Below, piece after piece: positions 11,101 to 18,267 of a DNA stretch of 56,215 nucleotides (positions are counted from its first letter, which is position 1; each line of letters starts with the position of its first letter). The notes beneath the pieces were generated by a model. That model was given only the letters and a program-made list of their open reading frames with translations. It made no database searches and had not been told where the DNA came from. Origin of the DNA: an uncultured Bacteroidales bacterium (GTDB taxonomy: Bacteria > Bacteroidota > Bacteroidia > Bacteroidales > JAUNSR01); assembly GCA_947074105.1 (NCBI GenBank), contig CAMTON010000012.1, positions 1 through 56,215 on the forward strand, in the 5' to 3' direction. Both the position numbers and the translations under genes were made by a program.

Positions 11101-12142
11101 GGAAGAGCTTTGTAATAAGGAATGGAATATGGTAGTACTGGATGAAGCACATACAATCAAAAACCGCGATACAAAGATGTCGAAAAGCGCGATGAAGCTA
11201 AAAGGTGATTTCAGACTTTTACTTACAGGAACACCTGTACAGAATCATCTTAGTGAAATATGGAATCTGTTTCAGTTTATGAATCCGGGATTACTTGGTT
11301 CCTATGAGCATTTTTTCAACAATTTCATTCTTCCTGTCGAAAACGAAAAGAATACGGAAAGAAGGAAACAGCTGAAGAATATGATTGCGCCATTTCTGTT
11401 AAGACGTACAAAAAACGAAGTGCTTCAGGATCTGCCCGGAAAAACGGAAATCGTAATATCCGTAGAACAGACAAAAGAGGAAAATCTGTTTTATGAAAAA
11501 CTCCGTTATGATGCCGAGCAAAGGCTTAATAACAAAGAGATGACAGCTATACAGACTCTTGCTGAAATAACACGTCTGCGTCAGGCTGCAAGCAATATGC
11601 GTCTTGTGGATGATTCAGTTTCAAAAACTTCATCAAAACTGGAAGCTTTCTTCAAACTTTATGAGGATATAACAGATAATGATCACCGCGCGCTTGTTTT
11701 CAGTCAGTTCACATCACATCTTGCTCTTCTTAAAGAGGAACTTGACAGAAGAAACATTCCGTATCTATACCTTGACGGTTCGACACCGGTGAATGAAAGG
11801 CTGAAGCTTGTAAAGAAATTTCAGACAGGTGATCAGCCGCTGTTTCTTATCAGCCTTAAGGCGGGAGGTCTGGGTCTTAATCTTACGGCTGCTGATTTTG
11901 TCGTTCATCTTGATCCATGGTGGAATCCGGCAATAGAAGATCAGGCTTCAGACCGTGCTTACAGAATTGGTCAGCAGAGGCCGGTAACTATATATCGACT
12001 GATTACAAAGAATACTATCGAAGAAAAGATTCTGGATCTTCATCACACCAAAAAGAATATAGCGGACTCACTGCTTGAGGGAACGAATATGAGTAATAAG
12101 CTGACAAGAGATGACCTTCTGCTTCTGTTGAGGAGTTTTTAA
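8111..12142 (+). CDS. SNF2/RapA-family DEAD/DEAH-like ATPase (helicase-like)
   Basis: Protein of 1343 aa. The C-terminal third is a complete Swi2/Snf2 ATPase: Walker A in LADDMGLGKTLQT (about 913-925), DEAH near residue 1011, LLLTGTPVQNH (motif III), LVFSQFTSHL and GGLGLNLTAADFVVHLDPWWNPAIEDQA... (helicase C motifs V/VI, ending in DRAYRIGQ). The roughly 880-residue N-terminal part is rich in Lys, Glu and aromatic residues and has no domain I can name; residues 200-350 look helical and repeat-like. Snf2 proteins translocate on double-stranded DNA to remodel protein-DNA complexes; the bacterial HepA/RapA group recycles RNA polymerase. No methylase, nuclease or other defence gene adjoins it, so a role in transcription or genome maintenance is more likely than phage defence. 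ATPase call firm, role uncertain. Confidence 0.88.
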   Translation: MKKYIDFYSSCSDSQKKVLRYIAFTLITPDDNILKDIAFKGGINVTGLRDFLKLLKSENLLLEEKSFWEKSYYLTPSFQNFLLQEAALVTAEEIEEMYNFFSYSAGKFNDALLNQNRRTILNYLRNGVPAKLYSQVSRQISYFTTRDYLKELVLDWMEHPRLKVLVYMIEENLAKTIFEELYYRSLYTLDKKEIEVVNNFYETYDFKQYEREIKEKINFYTFLKGDISEYHRTLNTNSSEQKYYYAFLKLSLKKTAEALKLFNSALKAEGVLYPKNPFWGFVYAWTLKLNGKENNMKKLHKFEDVTIHDLHDNKLITLIGKNINCREDKGFREYINNCDFSHKDSVMMKYLTFLMLEYLKVKEFNDEELAFLYRFKKSEYHTLIYLGKGIFGFYDDIDPINYPGFESFIPEYKFTPEWERVLNNLIKTKEKNNDKITEEERETRIIYIIDKEGYITPKLQKRLKSNGNWSKGRDMSILNFHLKTPDMDDLDKEIADCVDQVLTYSWRNDIQYIINARKVLPLLAGKDRLFYDCDPPVPVDIIEEKPYISVSKVRNKYFISTNYIQEKESKELTSVYFNGNTQIKLVTISQKQREIITSLLRINEFPVEAKDKLTKLIGMISKDITVHSDLLASDTNVIQQSPDPTLIVQLLPKGKSFRAEFFVKPLGTALPYCKPGVGIRSVVGEIEGKSVQTTRDYIKENENVHLGEQIFEVCELTDDKNHIYTIDSAFDCLEILETAKDQDFMRIEWPEGVKLKLKGKASLSDFSCSLKSKTNWFEISGDLKVGDHLNVSLEDLLEQFRTNPSRRFIELNEGEYLSITDELRKAVNTFDSITVKDKGGLKISQFIAPSLQVFEKDGITIDGDSHFDSLVTRIDEASTKEYIVPDKLKATLREYQEDGFRWMAKLSQWGSGACLADDMGLGKTLQTIAMLLYRAEKGASLVVAPASVILNWQSEINRFAPALNCLVLNNGQDRDTIIKNSEAYDIVLTTYGLLITQEELCNKEWNMVVLDEAHTIKNRDTKMSKSAMKLKGDFRLLLTGTPVQNHLSEIWNLFQFMNPGLLGSYEHFFNNFILPVENEKNTERRKQLKNMIAPFLLRRTKNEVLQDLPGKTEIVISVEQTKEENLFYEKLRYDAEQRLNNKEMTAIQTLAEITRLRQAASNMRLVDDSVSKTSSKLEAFFKLYEDITDNDHRALVFSQFTSHLALLKEELDRRNIPYLYLDGSTPVNERLKLVKKFQTGDQPLFLISLKAGGLGLNLTAADFVVHLDPWWNPAIEDQASDRAYRIGQQRPVTIYRLITKNTIEEKILDLHHTKKNIADSLLEGTNMSNKLTRDDLLLLLRSF

Positions 12143-12223
12143 TTTTAACCGATAAAGAGAGTATAATCACTTATGATCCGGCTGATTACATTCAGCTTAT
12201 TCTCGGATTAATGCTTCATAAAA

Positions 12224-12266
12224 AAATGCATCTCAAAAGTTTTCATGTTACAGTTGAGGTGCATTT
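12224..12266. terminator. Convergent terminator between helicase and thioredoxin genes
   Basis: Arms 12224-12236 and 12254-12266 pair over 13 bp with one G-U. On the minus strand the stem is followed by a long T run (from AAAAAA at 12221 leftwards plus adjoining A), ideal for the thioredoxin transcript. On the plus strand the tail is CTTTG, so it may also stop helicase transcription. Confidence 0.7.
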
Positions 12267-12332
12267 CTTTGTTTCGAAAGCTGTCTTTTTTATAATATTA
12301 CTTTCATATAAAAAAGATGTGTAAGAAAGGAA

Positions 12333-12899
12333 TTATTCAGCGTCACCTTTTATAAAGTTTTCTTTTATCATCTTATCCTTTTCATCCTGAGTAGGTGCCT
12401 GCTCCTGAATAGGTTCATTTGTTTTATTTTCACCGCCGGGAAGTCCTTCCTTAGAAGTATCTTCAAAACTGTCGACAAAATTGTCGGCATGCGATTCATT
12501 AGAATGTCCATGATCCTTTGGGGTTCCGTCATCAGGATGAGTCACTATGACAGAAAACAATTCTGCAAAAGCTTTTTCAAACTGTGCTTTTGTCATTGCC
12601 CCGCGTGCCATACGCGGTTCTCCTGTTAAAGGGACAAATAAAAGGGAAGGAATAGATTTGATACCGAACATAGCTGAAAGTTTTTCTTCCTGCTCTGTAT
12701 TAATCTTATAAATATCAATTTTACCCGCGTATTCCTGTGCCAGCTCTTCCAATATAGGAGATACCATTTTACATGGGCCACACCATTCTGCATAGAAATC
12801 AATTAAGACCGGCAGTTTCCCTTTGAATTTTAATTCTTTATCATTAAGATAGTCGAAGACTTTTTCTCTGAAAGTTTCTTCATTTAGATGCTCTACCAT
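12333..12899 (-). CDS. Thioredoxin-family protein with acidic C-terminal tail
   Basis: Cytoplasmic thioredoxin-fold protein of 188 aa. The active site is FYAEWCGPCKMV with Cys40 and Cys43 as the redox pair. The cis-proline region is KSIPSLLFVPL. No signal peptide is visible. The thioredoxin fold ends near residue 117; a further 70 residues follow, rich in Asp, Glu, Asn, His and Gln, with a HGHSNESH stretch and no recognisable domain. Classical thioredoxins are about 105 aa, so the tail is unusual. It reduces disulfides or acts as a redox partner; the substrate is not indicated. It is convergent with the helicase and shares the hairpin at 12224-12266. Confidence 0.88.
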   Translation of the reverse strand: MVEHLNEETFREKVFDYLNDKELKFKGKLPVLIDFYAEWCGPCKMVSPILEELAQEYAGKIDIYKINTEQEEKLSAMFGIKSIPSLLFVPLTGEPRMARGAMTKAQFEKAFAELFSVIVTHPDDGTPKDHGHSNESHADNFVDSFEDTSKEGLPGGENKTNEPIQEQAPTQDEKDKMIKENFIKGDAE

Positions 12900-13076
12900 A
12901 TTGTTGTATTTTTAGTTATTGATAATAGGCTGATTTCAGGGAACAGACATCATATAACGTGTTCAATAAAAAAACGCAGGCAGGTTTTAATAGTTCTGTT
13001 TTCAGAAATTATTAATTGATTTTATCAGGTTTAAAATGTATGAATGAAGTGATGCGGAAATGTTATTAATAAAAGA

Positions 13077-13100
13077 TGCCGTATTAAAAAAAATACGGCA
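13077..13100 (-). terminator. Hairpin terminator for the fimbrillin-like gene
   Basis: Arms 13077-13085 and 13092-13100 (TGCCGTATT/AATACGGCA) pair perfectly with an A6 loop. On the minus strand the stem is followed by TCTTTTATTAAT. It lies 26 bases past the stop of the minus-strand gene. Confidence 0.6.
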
Positions 13101-13126
13101 CCGGAATCTATATAGAGATATTATGC

Positions 13127-14191
13127 TTAATTGATCTGTGTCGGAATTATAGGCTCAGAGTTTGCGTCGACCTGGATCCAGTCAACTACATTTACGGTAT
13201 TTGTAAAAGTAACTTCGTTATTTTTAAATTCAACTTTATAAATATAGCAGTTGCCTGCCTGAAGATAATCCTGGTAAACAGGAAGAGTTACCTGAAAATC
13301 ATTGCTCTGATTATTTATCGTTGCTGTAAATTTAGCGGTCATATTTCCGTTCAGTTTAAGAGGCATCATAGTAAGCTGTCCATAGTAAACACCTTCAGAT
13401 GTAGTTGTAGTAGTTGAAGAAGAAGAAGAAGAAGTACTTTGAGCCACGGCCATAGTTGTATAAGTTGTAGAAACAGCTGTAGAAGGTGTTATTACTCCTG
13501 TAATGAGATTCCATTCGTTAGATGTAGTGACAGTGGAAGCTGTTAAAGACATAGTAGGAGCAGAATTAAAAGTGACACCATCTGAATTAAGGAATACGAT
13601 TACAACCTGAGTACATTCATGCTGAAGATTAAGTGTGACGTTCTGGGATGTTCCGCTGACTTCGATTGTTTTATCTGTCCATACATAATCTATTCCATTT
13701 GAAAGGCCATTAATAGTAGTGGTGCTAAACTTAGGAACAGCAGTTCCTTTAGGTGCATTAACGCCGGGAGTATAAAGTTTATAGGTTCCGGTCACGAGTT
13801 CCATTGCAGTTGTAGACGGTGAAGAAGGAGACAATGTTCCCGTAGAAGAAAGATAAAGTTCCGAAGTCACAAGTGTAGTGCTTGTAGAGTTATAAACATA
13901 AACTTCGACATATCTTCCGGCTTCTATCTCAGTCATAGAATTTGCTTTTGTAAACAACGTGTAGACATTGGCATCATAAAATATTTTAGCTTTCTGACCT
14001 GAAGAGGAAATACTGTCTATTGTCGTTGAACTACTGGTGCTTGTACTGTCAGAACCTCCGCTAAGATATGTATCCTGTCCCTGTTCGTTTCCAACATTAA
14101 TATTTATATTATCCTTGGAACAGGAAATAATTGCAAACGAAAAAGCAATTACAGATAAAACAGGGACAATCGTTTTTTTCAAATTTCTCAT
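13127..14191 (-). CDS. Ser/Thr-rich fimbrillin-like surface lipoprotein
   Basis: Lipoprotein of 354 aa. I place the start at the ATG whose first base is 14191 because it directly yields a lipoprotein signal with lipobox IISC (Cys24); the frame is open 15 codons further upstream. The layout resembles the Bacteroidales fimbrillin/Mfa-like families: two beta-rich halves, a central TVNLNLQHECTQVVIVF-like strand (LNLQHECTQVVIVF here), and a C-terminal GNCYIYKVEFKNNEVTF followed by NVVDWIQVD. Serine and threonine runs are striking, for example SSSSSSTTTTT near residue 250, encoded by an in-frame GAA/TTC tract. Such proteins form pilus subunits or anchors, but no Mfa2-like partner or other pilus gene adjoins it. 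The family call is by pattern only; it could be a generic DUF lipoprotein. Confidence 0.6.
   Translation of the reverse strand: MRNLKKTIVPVLSVIAFSFAIISCSKDNININVGNEQGQDTYLSGGSDSTSTSSSTTIDSISSSGQKAKIFYDANVYTLFTKANSMTEIEAGRYVEVYVYNSTSTTLVTSELYLSSTGTLSPSSPSTTAMELVTGTYKLYTPGVNAPKGTAVPKFSTTTINGLSNGIDYVWTDKTIEVSGTSQNVTLNLQHECTQVVIVFLNSDGVTFNSAPTMSLTASTVTTSNEWNLITGVITPSTAVSTTYTTMAVAQSTSSSSSSTTTTTSEGVYYGQLTMMPLKLNGNMTAKFTATINNQSNDFQVTLPVYQDYLQAGNCYIYKVEFKNNEVTFTNTVNVVDWIQVDANSEPIIPTQIN
13400..13433. repeat. Trinucleotide tract inside the fimbrillin-like gene
   Basis: Six tandem GAA units (13416-13433) follow imperfect GTAGTT units. Read on the coding strand they give a Ser run then a Thr run, in frame. 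Unit gain or loss would alter protein length by whole residues without a frameshift. Confidence 0.8.
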
Positions 14192-14394
14192 TTTTATAAT
14201 TATTTTAAAAGTATGACTCTTATTGAAAATTTGCATTCAGCGTAATTAATATTATTTTTTCAATGATTCGGCTTCATAAATGTGGTATAATCAAGCGTTC
14301 TTTAATGCTCAGTTATATTAAAAACATTGTTATTATTTAGAGGTTGAAAAATCCGATAATAAAAAAGGATAAAATGGATTAATTATTTTTATTA

Positions 14395-14444
14395 AAAAAG
14401 GAAGAAATAACATCATATTTTCTGATTGTTATTTCTTCCTTTTT
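14395..14444. terminator. Strong hairpin terminator behind the aroE/winged-helix pair
   Basis: Arms 14395-14411 and 14428-14444 are exact 17-bp reverse complements with a 16-nt loop. On the minus strand the stem runs into six T. It starts 8 bases after the stop of the 58-aa gene. Confidence 0.8.
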
Positions 14445-14452
14445 AATTTTTA

Positions 14453-14629
14453 TCATTTTGCAATCCAGTAGCAACGTTTTGGAGATTCTATAAGGCCCTC
14501 TTCCTTAAGCTTTTTCATTGCCTTATCTACTTCCTTTTTATCAAGGCCGCTTATTTCAGCTATTTTAGTTGCATTCAATGGTTCGGCAGAAGCCTTCATG
14601 ACTTCGTATACTTTTTCTTTTTTATCCAT
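14453..14629 (-). CDS. Small winged-helix-like protein (58 aa)
   Basis: Short gene easily missed by length filters. The product begins MDKKEKVYEVMKASAEPLNA and ends KRCYWIAK, 58 aa. The pattern TKIAEISGLDKKEVDKAMKK followed by LKEEGLIESP fits a helix-turn-helix plus wing: recognition helix DKKEVDKAMKKL, then a short hairpin. Such single-domain winged-helix proteins are small DNA-binding regulators. Support for coding: clean ATG, wobble-rich sequence with sensible amino-acid composition, a start 32 bases behind the aroE stop on the same strand, and a strong terminator right after its stop. It is therefore probably the second gene of an aroE operon. The DNA target is unknown. Confidence 0.8.
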   Translation of the reverse strand: MDKKEKVYEVMKASAEPLNATKIAEISGLDKKEVDKAMKKLKEEGLIESPKRCYWIAK

Positions 14630-14661
14630 GATGTTTAATTTATTATTTATAAATATATGTT

Positions 14662-15411
14662 TTATTTATTCCATATCTCCCAGGCTGCCAGAGCCTGAAG
14701 AACCAGCATATCGTAACCGTTTTTTGTAACGGCTCCCTTATTGGCTGATCTTTTCATAAATTCAGTTATTTCCGGGTTATAAACAAGATCATAGCATAAA
14801 TAGTTTTCATCCATTAACTCATAAGGGATGTCCGGAAAAGATTCTGTATTAGGATACATACCAAGAGGTGTTGTATTAACTATGACTGAGTATTCAGAAA
14901 ACAACTCCTTCGAAAGATCGGAATAAGAGAGAATATTTTTTTCCGGATCAGCATTTCTTGAAACAAAAGTACACTTTAGCCCAAGTTTTTTAAGTGCATA
15001 AAAGACGGCCTTTGATGCACCTCCCGTTCCAAGAATGAGAGCTGCTTTATGTTTTTCCTTCAAAAGCGGTCGTATGGATTCCGAAAAACCTATTATATCG
15101 GAATTATAACCTTTAAGAATTTTTTTACCGTTTTCATTAATCACTTTTACAACGTTAACTGCTCCTATGTTTTCGGCCTCAGGATCAAGACAATCGATAA
15201 AATCAATCACTTTTTCCTTATATGGAATAGTGACATTAAGTCCTGCAATTTCAGGGAAACGGTCAATAAGAGAAGTAAAATGAGTAATGCTCGAAATATC
15301 GAAATTAAGATAATCGGCATCAATATGTTCAATTTCAAATTTTTCACGGAAAAACCCCTGAGAGAATGAATGTGAAAGAGGATGACCGACAAGTCCGTAT
15401 AGTTTCTTCAT
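14662..15411 (-). CDS. aroE: Shikimate dehydrogenase
   Basis: Reduces 3-dehydroshikimate to shikimate with NADPH, the fourth step of chorismate synthesis, in the cytoplasm. The 249-aa length matches short Bacteroidota AroE. Visible motifs: GHPLSHSFSQGFF (shikimate binding), NVTIPYKEKV (catalytic Lys), LGTGGASKAV (Rossmann nucleotide loop), VNTTPLGMYP, and YDLVYNPEITEFM. The first codon directly precedes the conserved MKKLYGLVGHPLSHSFS, so the start is secure. It is followed on the same strand by the 58-aa winged-helix gene and a terminator. No other aro gene is nearby. Confidence 0.95.
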   Translation of the reverse strand: MKKLYGLVGHPLSHSFSQGFFREKFEIEHIDADYLNFDISSITHFTSLIDRFPEIAGLNVTIPYKEKVIDFIDCLDPEAENIGAVNVVKVINENGKKILKGYNSDIIGFSESIRPLLKEKHKAALILGTGGASKAVFYALKKLGLKCTFVSRNADPEKNILSYSDLSKELFSEYSVIVNTTPLGMYPNTESFPDIPYELMDENYLCYDLVYNPEITEFMKRSANKGAVTKNGYDMLVLQALAAWEIWNK

Positions 15412-15545
15412 AATTGCTTAATATTTTAGATCGCATATAAATATATTGATAAATATGCAATTGGATATATTGTTAAAATATTTATTGAAATTACCAAAGT
15501 GTAAATTTAGAGCTATAATAATATTATTTTTTTAATGATAAATAT

Positions 15546-15553
15546 TAAATTTG
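15546..15553 (+). promoter_or_regulatory. Candidate -7 element for the amidase gene
   Basis: TAAATTTG matches TAnnTTTG and lies 33 bases before the amidase ATG. T-rich sequence precedes it at about the -33 distance, but no exact TTTG. Confidence 0.4.
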
Positions 15554-15586
15554 TGAATATATCAGAATTTTTTCCGGAAAGCTTTT

Positions 15587-16735
15587 ATGAAATTAAGATA
15601 CACCTTTCTTTTAATCAATTTACTGCTGTTTAGCAATATCGTTTTTTCTCAGCAAAAATTTATTGTTGTTCTTGATGCCGGCCACGGTGGTCATGATCCG
15701 GGATGTATCGGTCAGAAAAAAACGAAAGAGAAAGATGTCAATCTTGCTGTAACTCTTAAGTTCGGAGATTTAATAGAAAAAAACTGTAAAGACGTAAAAG
15801 TTATATACACAAGAAAAACCGATGTTTTCGTGCCTCTTATAAACAGAGCTCAGATTGCCAACAATAATAAGAGCGATCTGTTTATCTCTATACATTGTGA
15901 TGCTGTCGGAAACAAAAATAATGCCGCTAATGCCTACGGAGTAAGTACTTTTACTATGGGGGCCGCTAAGACTGAAGCCAATCTTGCCGTCGCAAAAAGG
16001 GAAAACTCGGTAATCCTTCTGGAAGAAAACTATGAAACGACTTATCAGGGATTTGATCCAAAAAGTCCGGAATCATATATAATGTTTGAACTTCTTCAGG
16101 GAACACATCAGAAACAAAGCATCGAACTAGCCCAATGTATTCAGACTCAAATGAAGGACAGAGCGAAAAGACATGACAGAAGTGTCAGACAGACTCCTGC
16201 CCTTGTTTTAAAAGAAGCCAGTATGCCAGCCGTTCTTGTTGAAATCGGATTCTTGTCAAATCTGAATGAAGAAGCATATCTTATAACTCAGTCAGGTCAA
16301 AATGCTATTGCTAACAGTTTATATCATGGATTTGTCAATTATAAGAAATCATATGATAAGCAAAATCAGATAGCCAAGTCATCCGTTGTTCCTGATACTA
16401 AACCGGCTTCTGCAGTAGCCGTAAGTCAACCGGCAGCAAAAGCACAGCCAACAGCTTCTGCAACTCCGGCAAAAACGACAGCAACAAATACAGCGAATAA
16501 TTCTCAACTTGTATATAAAGTTCAATTTCTTACATCCTCTACTTTATACAAAGCCGGAGCCACTCAGTTTAAGGGATTGAAAAATGTAGAACATTATAAA
16601 GAAGGTAACTTATATAAATATACTTACGGAAGTAAAAAGACATCTGCTGAACTGGATAAGGAACTTAAAGAAGTTAAGTCAAAGTTTAAAGATGCTTTTA
16701 TCATCAAATTCCAGAATGGAAAAAGAGTCAAATAA
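15587..16735 (+). CDS. N-acetylmuramoyl-L-alanine amidase with SPOR-like C-terminus
   Basis: Periplasmic zinc amidase (Amidase_3, AmiC type) of 382 aa that cleaves the stem peptide from N-acetylmuramic acid, for example at the septum. Signal peptide MKLRYTFLLINLLLFSNIVFS ending near residue 21. Zinc ligands visible: His33 in VVLDAGHGGHDPG, Glu48 in KEKDVNLAV, His103 in FISIHCDA; catalytic Glu219 in VLVEIGFLSN. A low-complexity Ala/Thr/Pro linker (about 265-305) leads to a C-terminal domain of 75 residues starting LVYKVQFLTS that looks like a divergent peptidoglycan-binding SPOR fold. The MlaD-like gene follows after 118 bp, an arrangement common in Bacteroidales. Confidence 0.93.
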   Translation: MKLRYTFLLINLLLFSNIVFSQQKFIVVLDAGHGGHDPGCIGQKKTKEKDVNLAVTLKFGDLIEKNCKDVKVIYTRKTDVFVPLINRAQIANNNKSDLFISIHCDAVGNKNNAANAYGVSTFTMGAAKTEANLAVAKRENSVILLEENYETTYQGFDPKSPESYIMFELLQGTHQKQSIELAQCIQTQMKDRAKRHDRSVRQTPALVLKEASMPAVLVEIGFLSNLNEEAYLITQSGQNAIANSLYHGFVNYKKSYDKQNQIAKSSVVPDTKPASAVAVSQPAAKAQPTASATPAKTTATNTANNSQLVYKVQFLTSSTLYKAGATQFKGLKNVEHYKEGNLYKYTYGSKKTSAELDKELKEVKSKFKDAFIIKFQNGKRVK

Positions 16736-16853
16736 GGCATTTTTCCTATTCGTGACAATAACAAAATCGTTTTTTAAGGAAAAAATGAGTTACTTTGCAG
16801 CGCTTTAAGCATAAATTAAGAAAGAACGGGTCTTATAGAAAATATAATAACTT

Positions 16854-17747
16854 ATGAAAAAAAGATACTCTAAAGAGTTTAAAATAGGAATTACGGCGAT
16901 TATCTGCGCTGCAATTATGATTTTCGGTATTAATTATCTAAAAGGAGTAAATATCTTTAAACCTGATAATTATTATTATATTAAAATGCAGAATGTACAG
17001 GGACTTAATAATTCGGCGCCTGTATATATTGACGGTTTTAAAGTGGGTCTGATAAGAGATATGATATTCGATTTTAATGATCCGGGGAAAATCCTTGTTG
17101 AAATAAGCGTAGACAAACAGATGAGAATTCCTTCAGGATCAAAAATAGAGATGTCTACAGATCTTCTTGGAACAGCTTCATTCGATATCATTGTCAATAG
17201 GGAATCTTCTTCCTATTATAATATAGGCGACACGATTCAGGGATCTGTAAGCTCTGGTCTAAAAGAGAATATCACAGAAAATATGCTTCCTAAGATTGAG
17301 AACATGCTTCCTAAAATAGACTCTATCCTAACCGGTCTTAATGTTGTGATAAATGATCCGAAATTAAGAGAAACTATGCACAGCGTAAACGGTCTTGCTG
17401 CAAATCTTGAAACAAGTTCCCGCCTTCTTAATAATGTACTGAAAAATGACTTACCCCAGATTACTGCAAATCTAAAGTCAATGACAGGAAATTTTGCAGA
17501 AATCAGTCGTGATATAAACAATATAGATTTTGAAGAACTTTATGCTTCTGTTGATAAGACACTTGCCAATGTGAATAAAATCGCTGAAGATATCAGTTCT
17601 GAAAACGGTACTGTGGGTCTTTTACTTCGAGATCCTTCTCTTTATAATAATTTGAACAGCACAGTGGCTCATGCAGACTCACTTATGATAGATTTGAAGA
17701 AGAATCCTAAAAGATATGTACATTTTTCAGTGTTCGGCAGAAAATAA
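16854..17747 (+). CDS. MlaD/MCE-domain protein
   Basis: Inner-membrane-anchored MCE protein of 297 aa. One transmembrane helix (about residues 10-27), then a single MCE domain (about 38-125: YYIKMQNVQGLNNSAPVYID, GFKVGLIRDM, GSKIEMSTDLLGTASFDI). The remainder is helical and amphipathic, typical of the helical tail of MCE hexamers that form a lipid tunnel across the periplasm. Residues about 143-157 hold an exact 7-residue tandem repeat (ENMLPKI twice). The ABC permease and ATPase partners (MlaE/MlaF) are not in this window. A near-consensus element TTACTTTG (16790-16797) suggests its own promoter. MCE call firm; transported lipid unknown. Confidence 0.88.
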   Translation: MKKRYSKEFKIGITAIICAAIMIFGINYLKGVNIFKPDNYYYIKMQNVQGLNNSAPVYIDGFKVGLIRDMIFDFNDPGKILVEISVDKQMRIPSGSKIEMSTDLLGTASFDIIVNRESSSYYNIGDTIQGSVSSGLKENITENMLPKIENMLPKIDSILTGLNVVINDPKLRETMHSVNGLAANLETSSRLLNNVLKNDLPQITANLKSMTGNFAEISRDINNIDFEELYASVDKTLANVNKIAEDISSENGTVGLLLRDPSLYNNLNSTVAHADSLMIDLKKNPKRYVHFSVFGRK

Positions 17748-18267
17748 TTATAATAAAACAGAGTGTTAAACCGTTATTTATTTCACTTAATTAATGGTTG
17801 CGGTTTAACACTGTATAGAAAAGAAGAAGAATTCGTCATATATATTTATTTGTAAAAACATTATAGTTTTAATGTTAATATATGCATCTCATTTAAATAA
17901 TTCTCTTAATAAATTACTTACTGTGTTTTTGCCCATTCAGTTTAGAATGGAACTAAATACGCTTATAAAAATAAGTTTTAAAACATTATCTTTAATACTT
18001 GAATAATAGCTAGTTATCTCTCAAATCAGACCTAAGTTAATTAATCTATCAAATAAAAAAAAATCATTATTCACCTGATATATTGAGAGTTATATTTATT
18101 AATTACGTAAACTTGACCTTCTACTGAACAAAACGCAAGCAGTTTGATTTTCAACACATTACCTCCATATGGAAAAATGCAAGAAAAACTCGATTTTTTT
18201 TTAAGGAAAAATTTGCTCAATTTTGTTCGTTCAATTACAAGTCTTGAAAAATTTGGTATTACAAAAA
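17748..18267. other. AT-rich gene-free stretch ahead of dnaA
   Basis: 520 bp without a supportable gene. It opens with a 12-bp inverted repeat (17762-17773 with 17801-17812, AGTGTTAAACCG) 14 bases behind the mlaD stop; a T run is lacking, so it is only terminator-like. No cluster of DnaA boxes (TTATCCACA-like) is visible, so I do not call an origin. The dnaA promoter should lie near 18200, where TTTGCTCAATTTTG gives a one-mismatch -7 element. Confidence 0.6.

Noticed and set aside
8111..12142. Phage-defence island around the SNF2 helicase
   Set aside because: Neighbours are PBP1C and thioredoxin; no nuclease, methylase or other defence gene.
17762..17812. Rho-independent terminator behind mlaD
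   Set aside because: The 12-bp stem is real, but the loop is 27 nt and no T run follows, so I only note it within the intergenic entry.
18000..18267. Replication origin next to dnaA
   Set aside because: AT-rich, but no cluster of DnaA boxes is visible on either strand, and in Bacteroidota dnaA often lies away from oriC.
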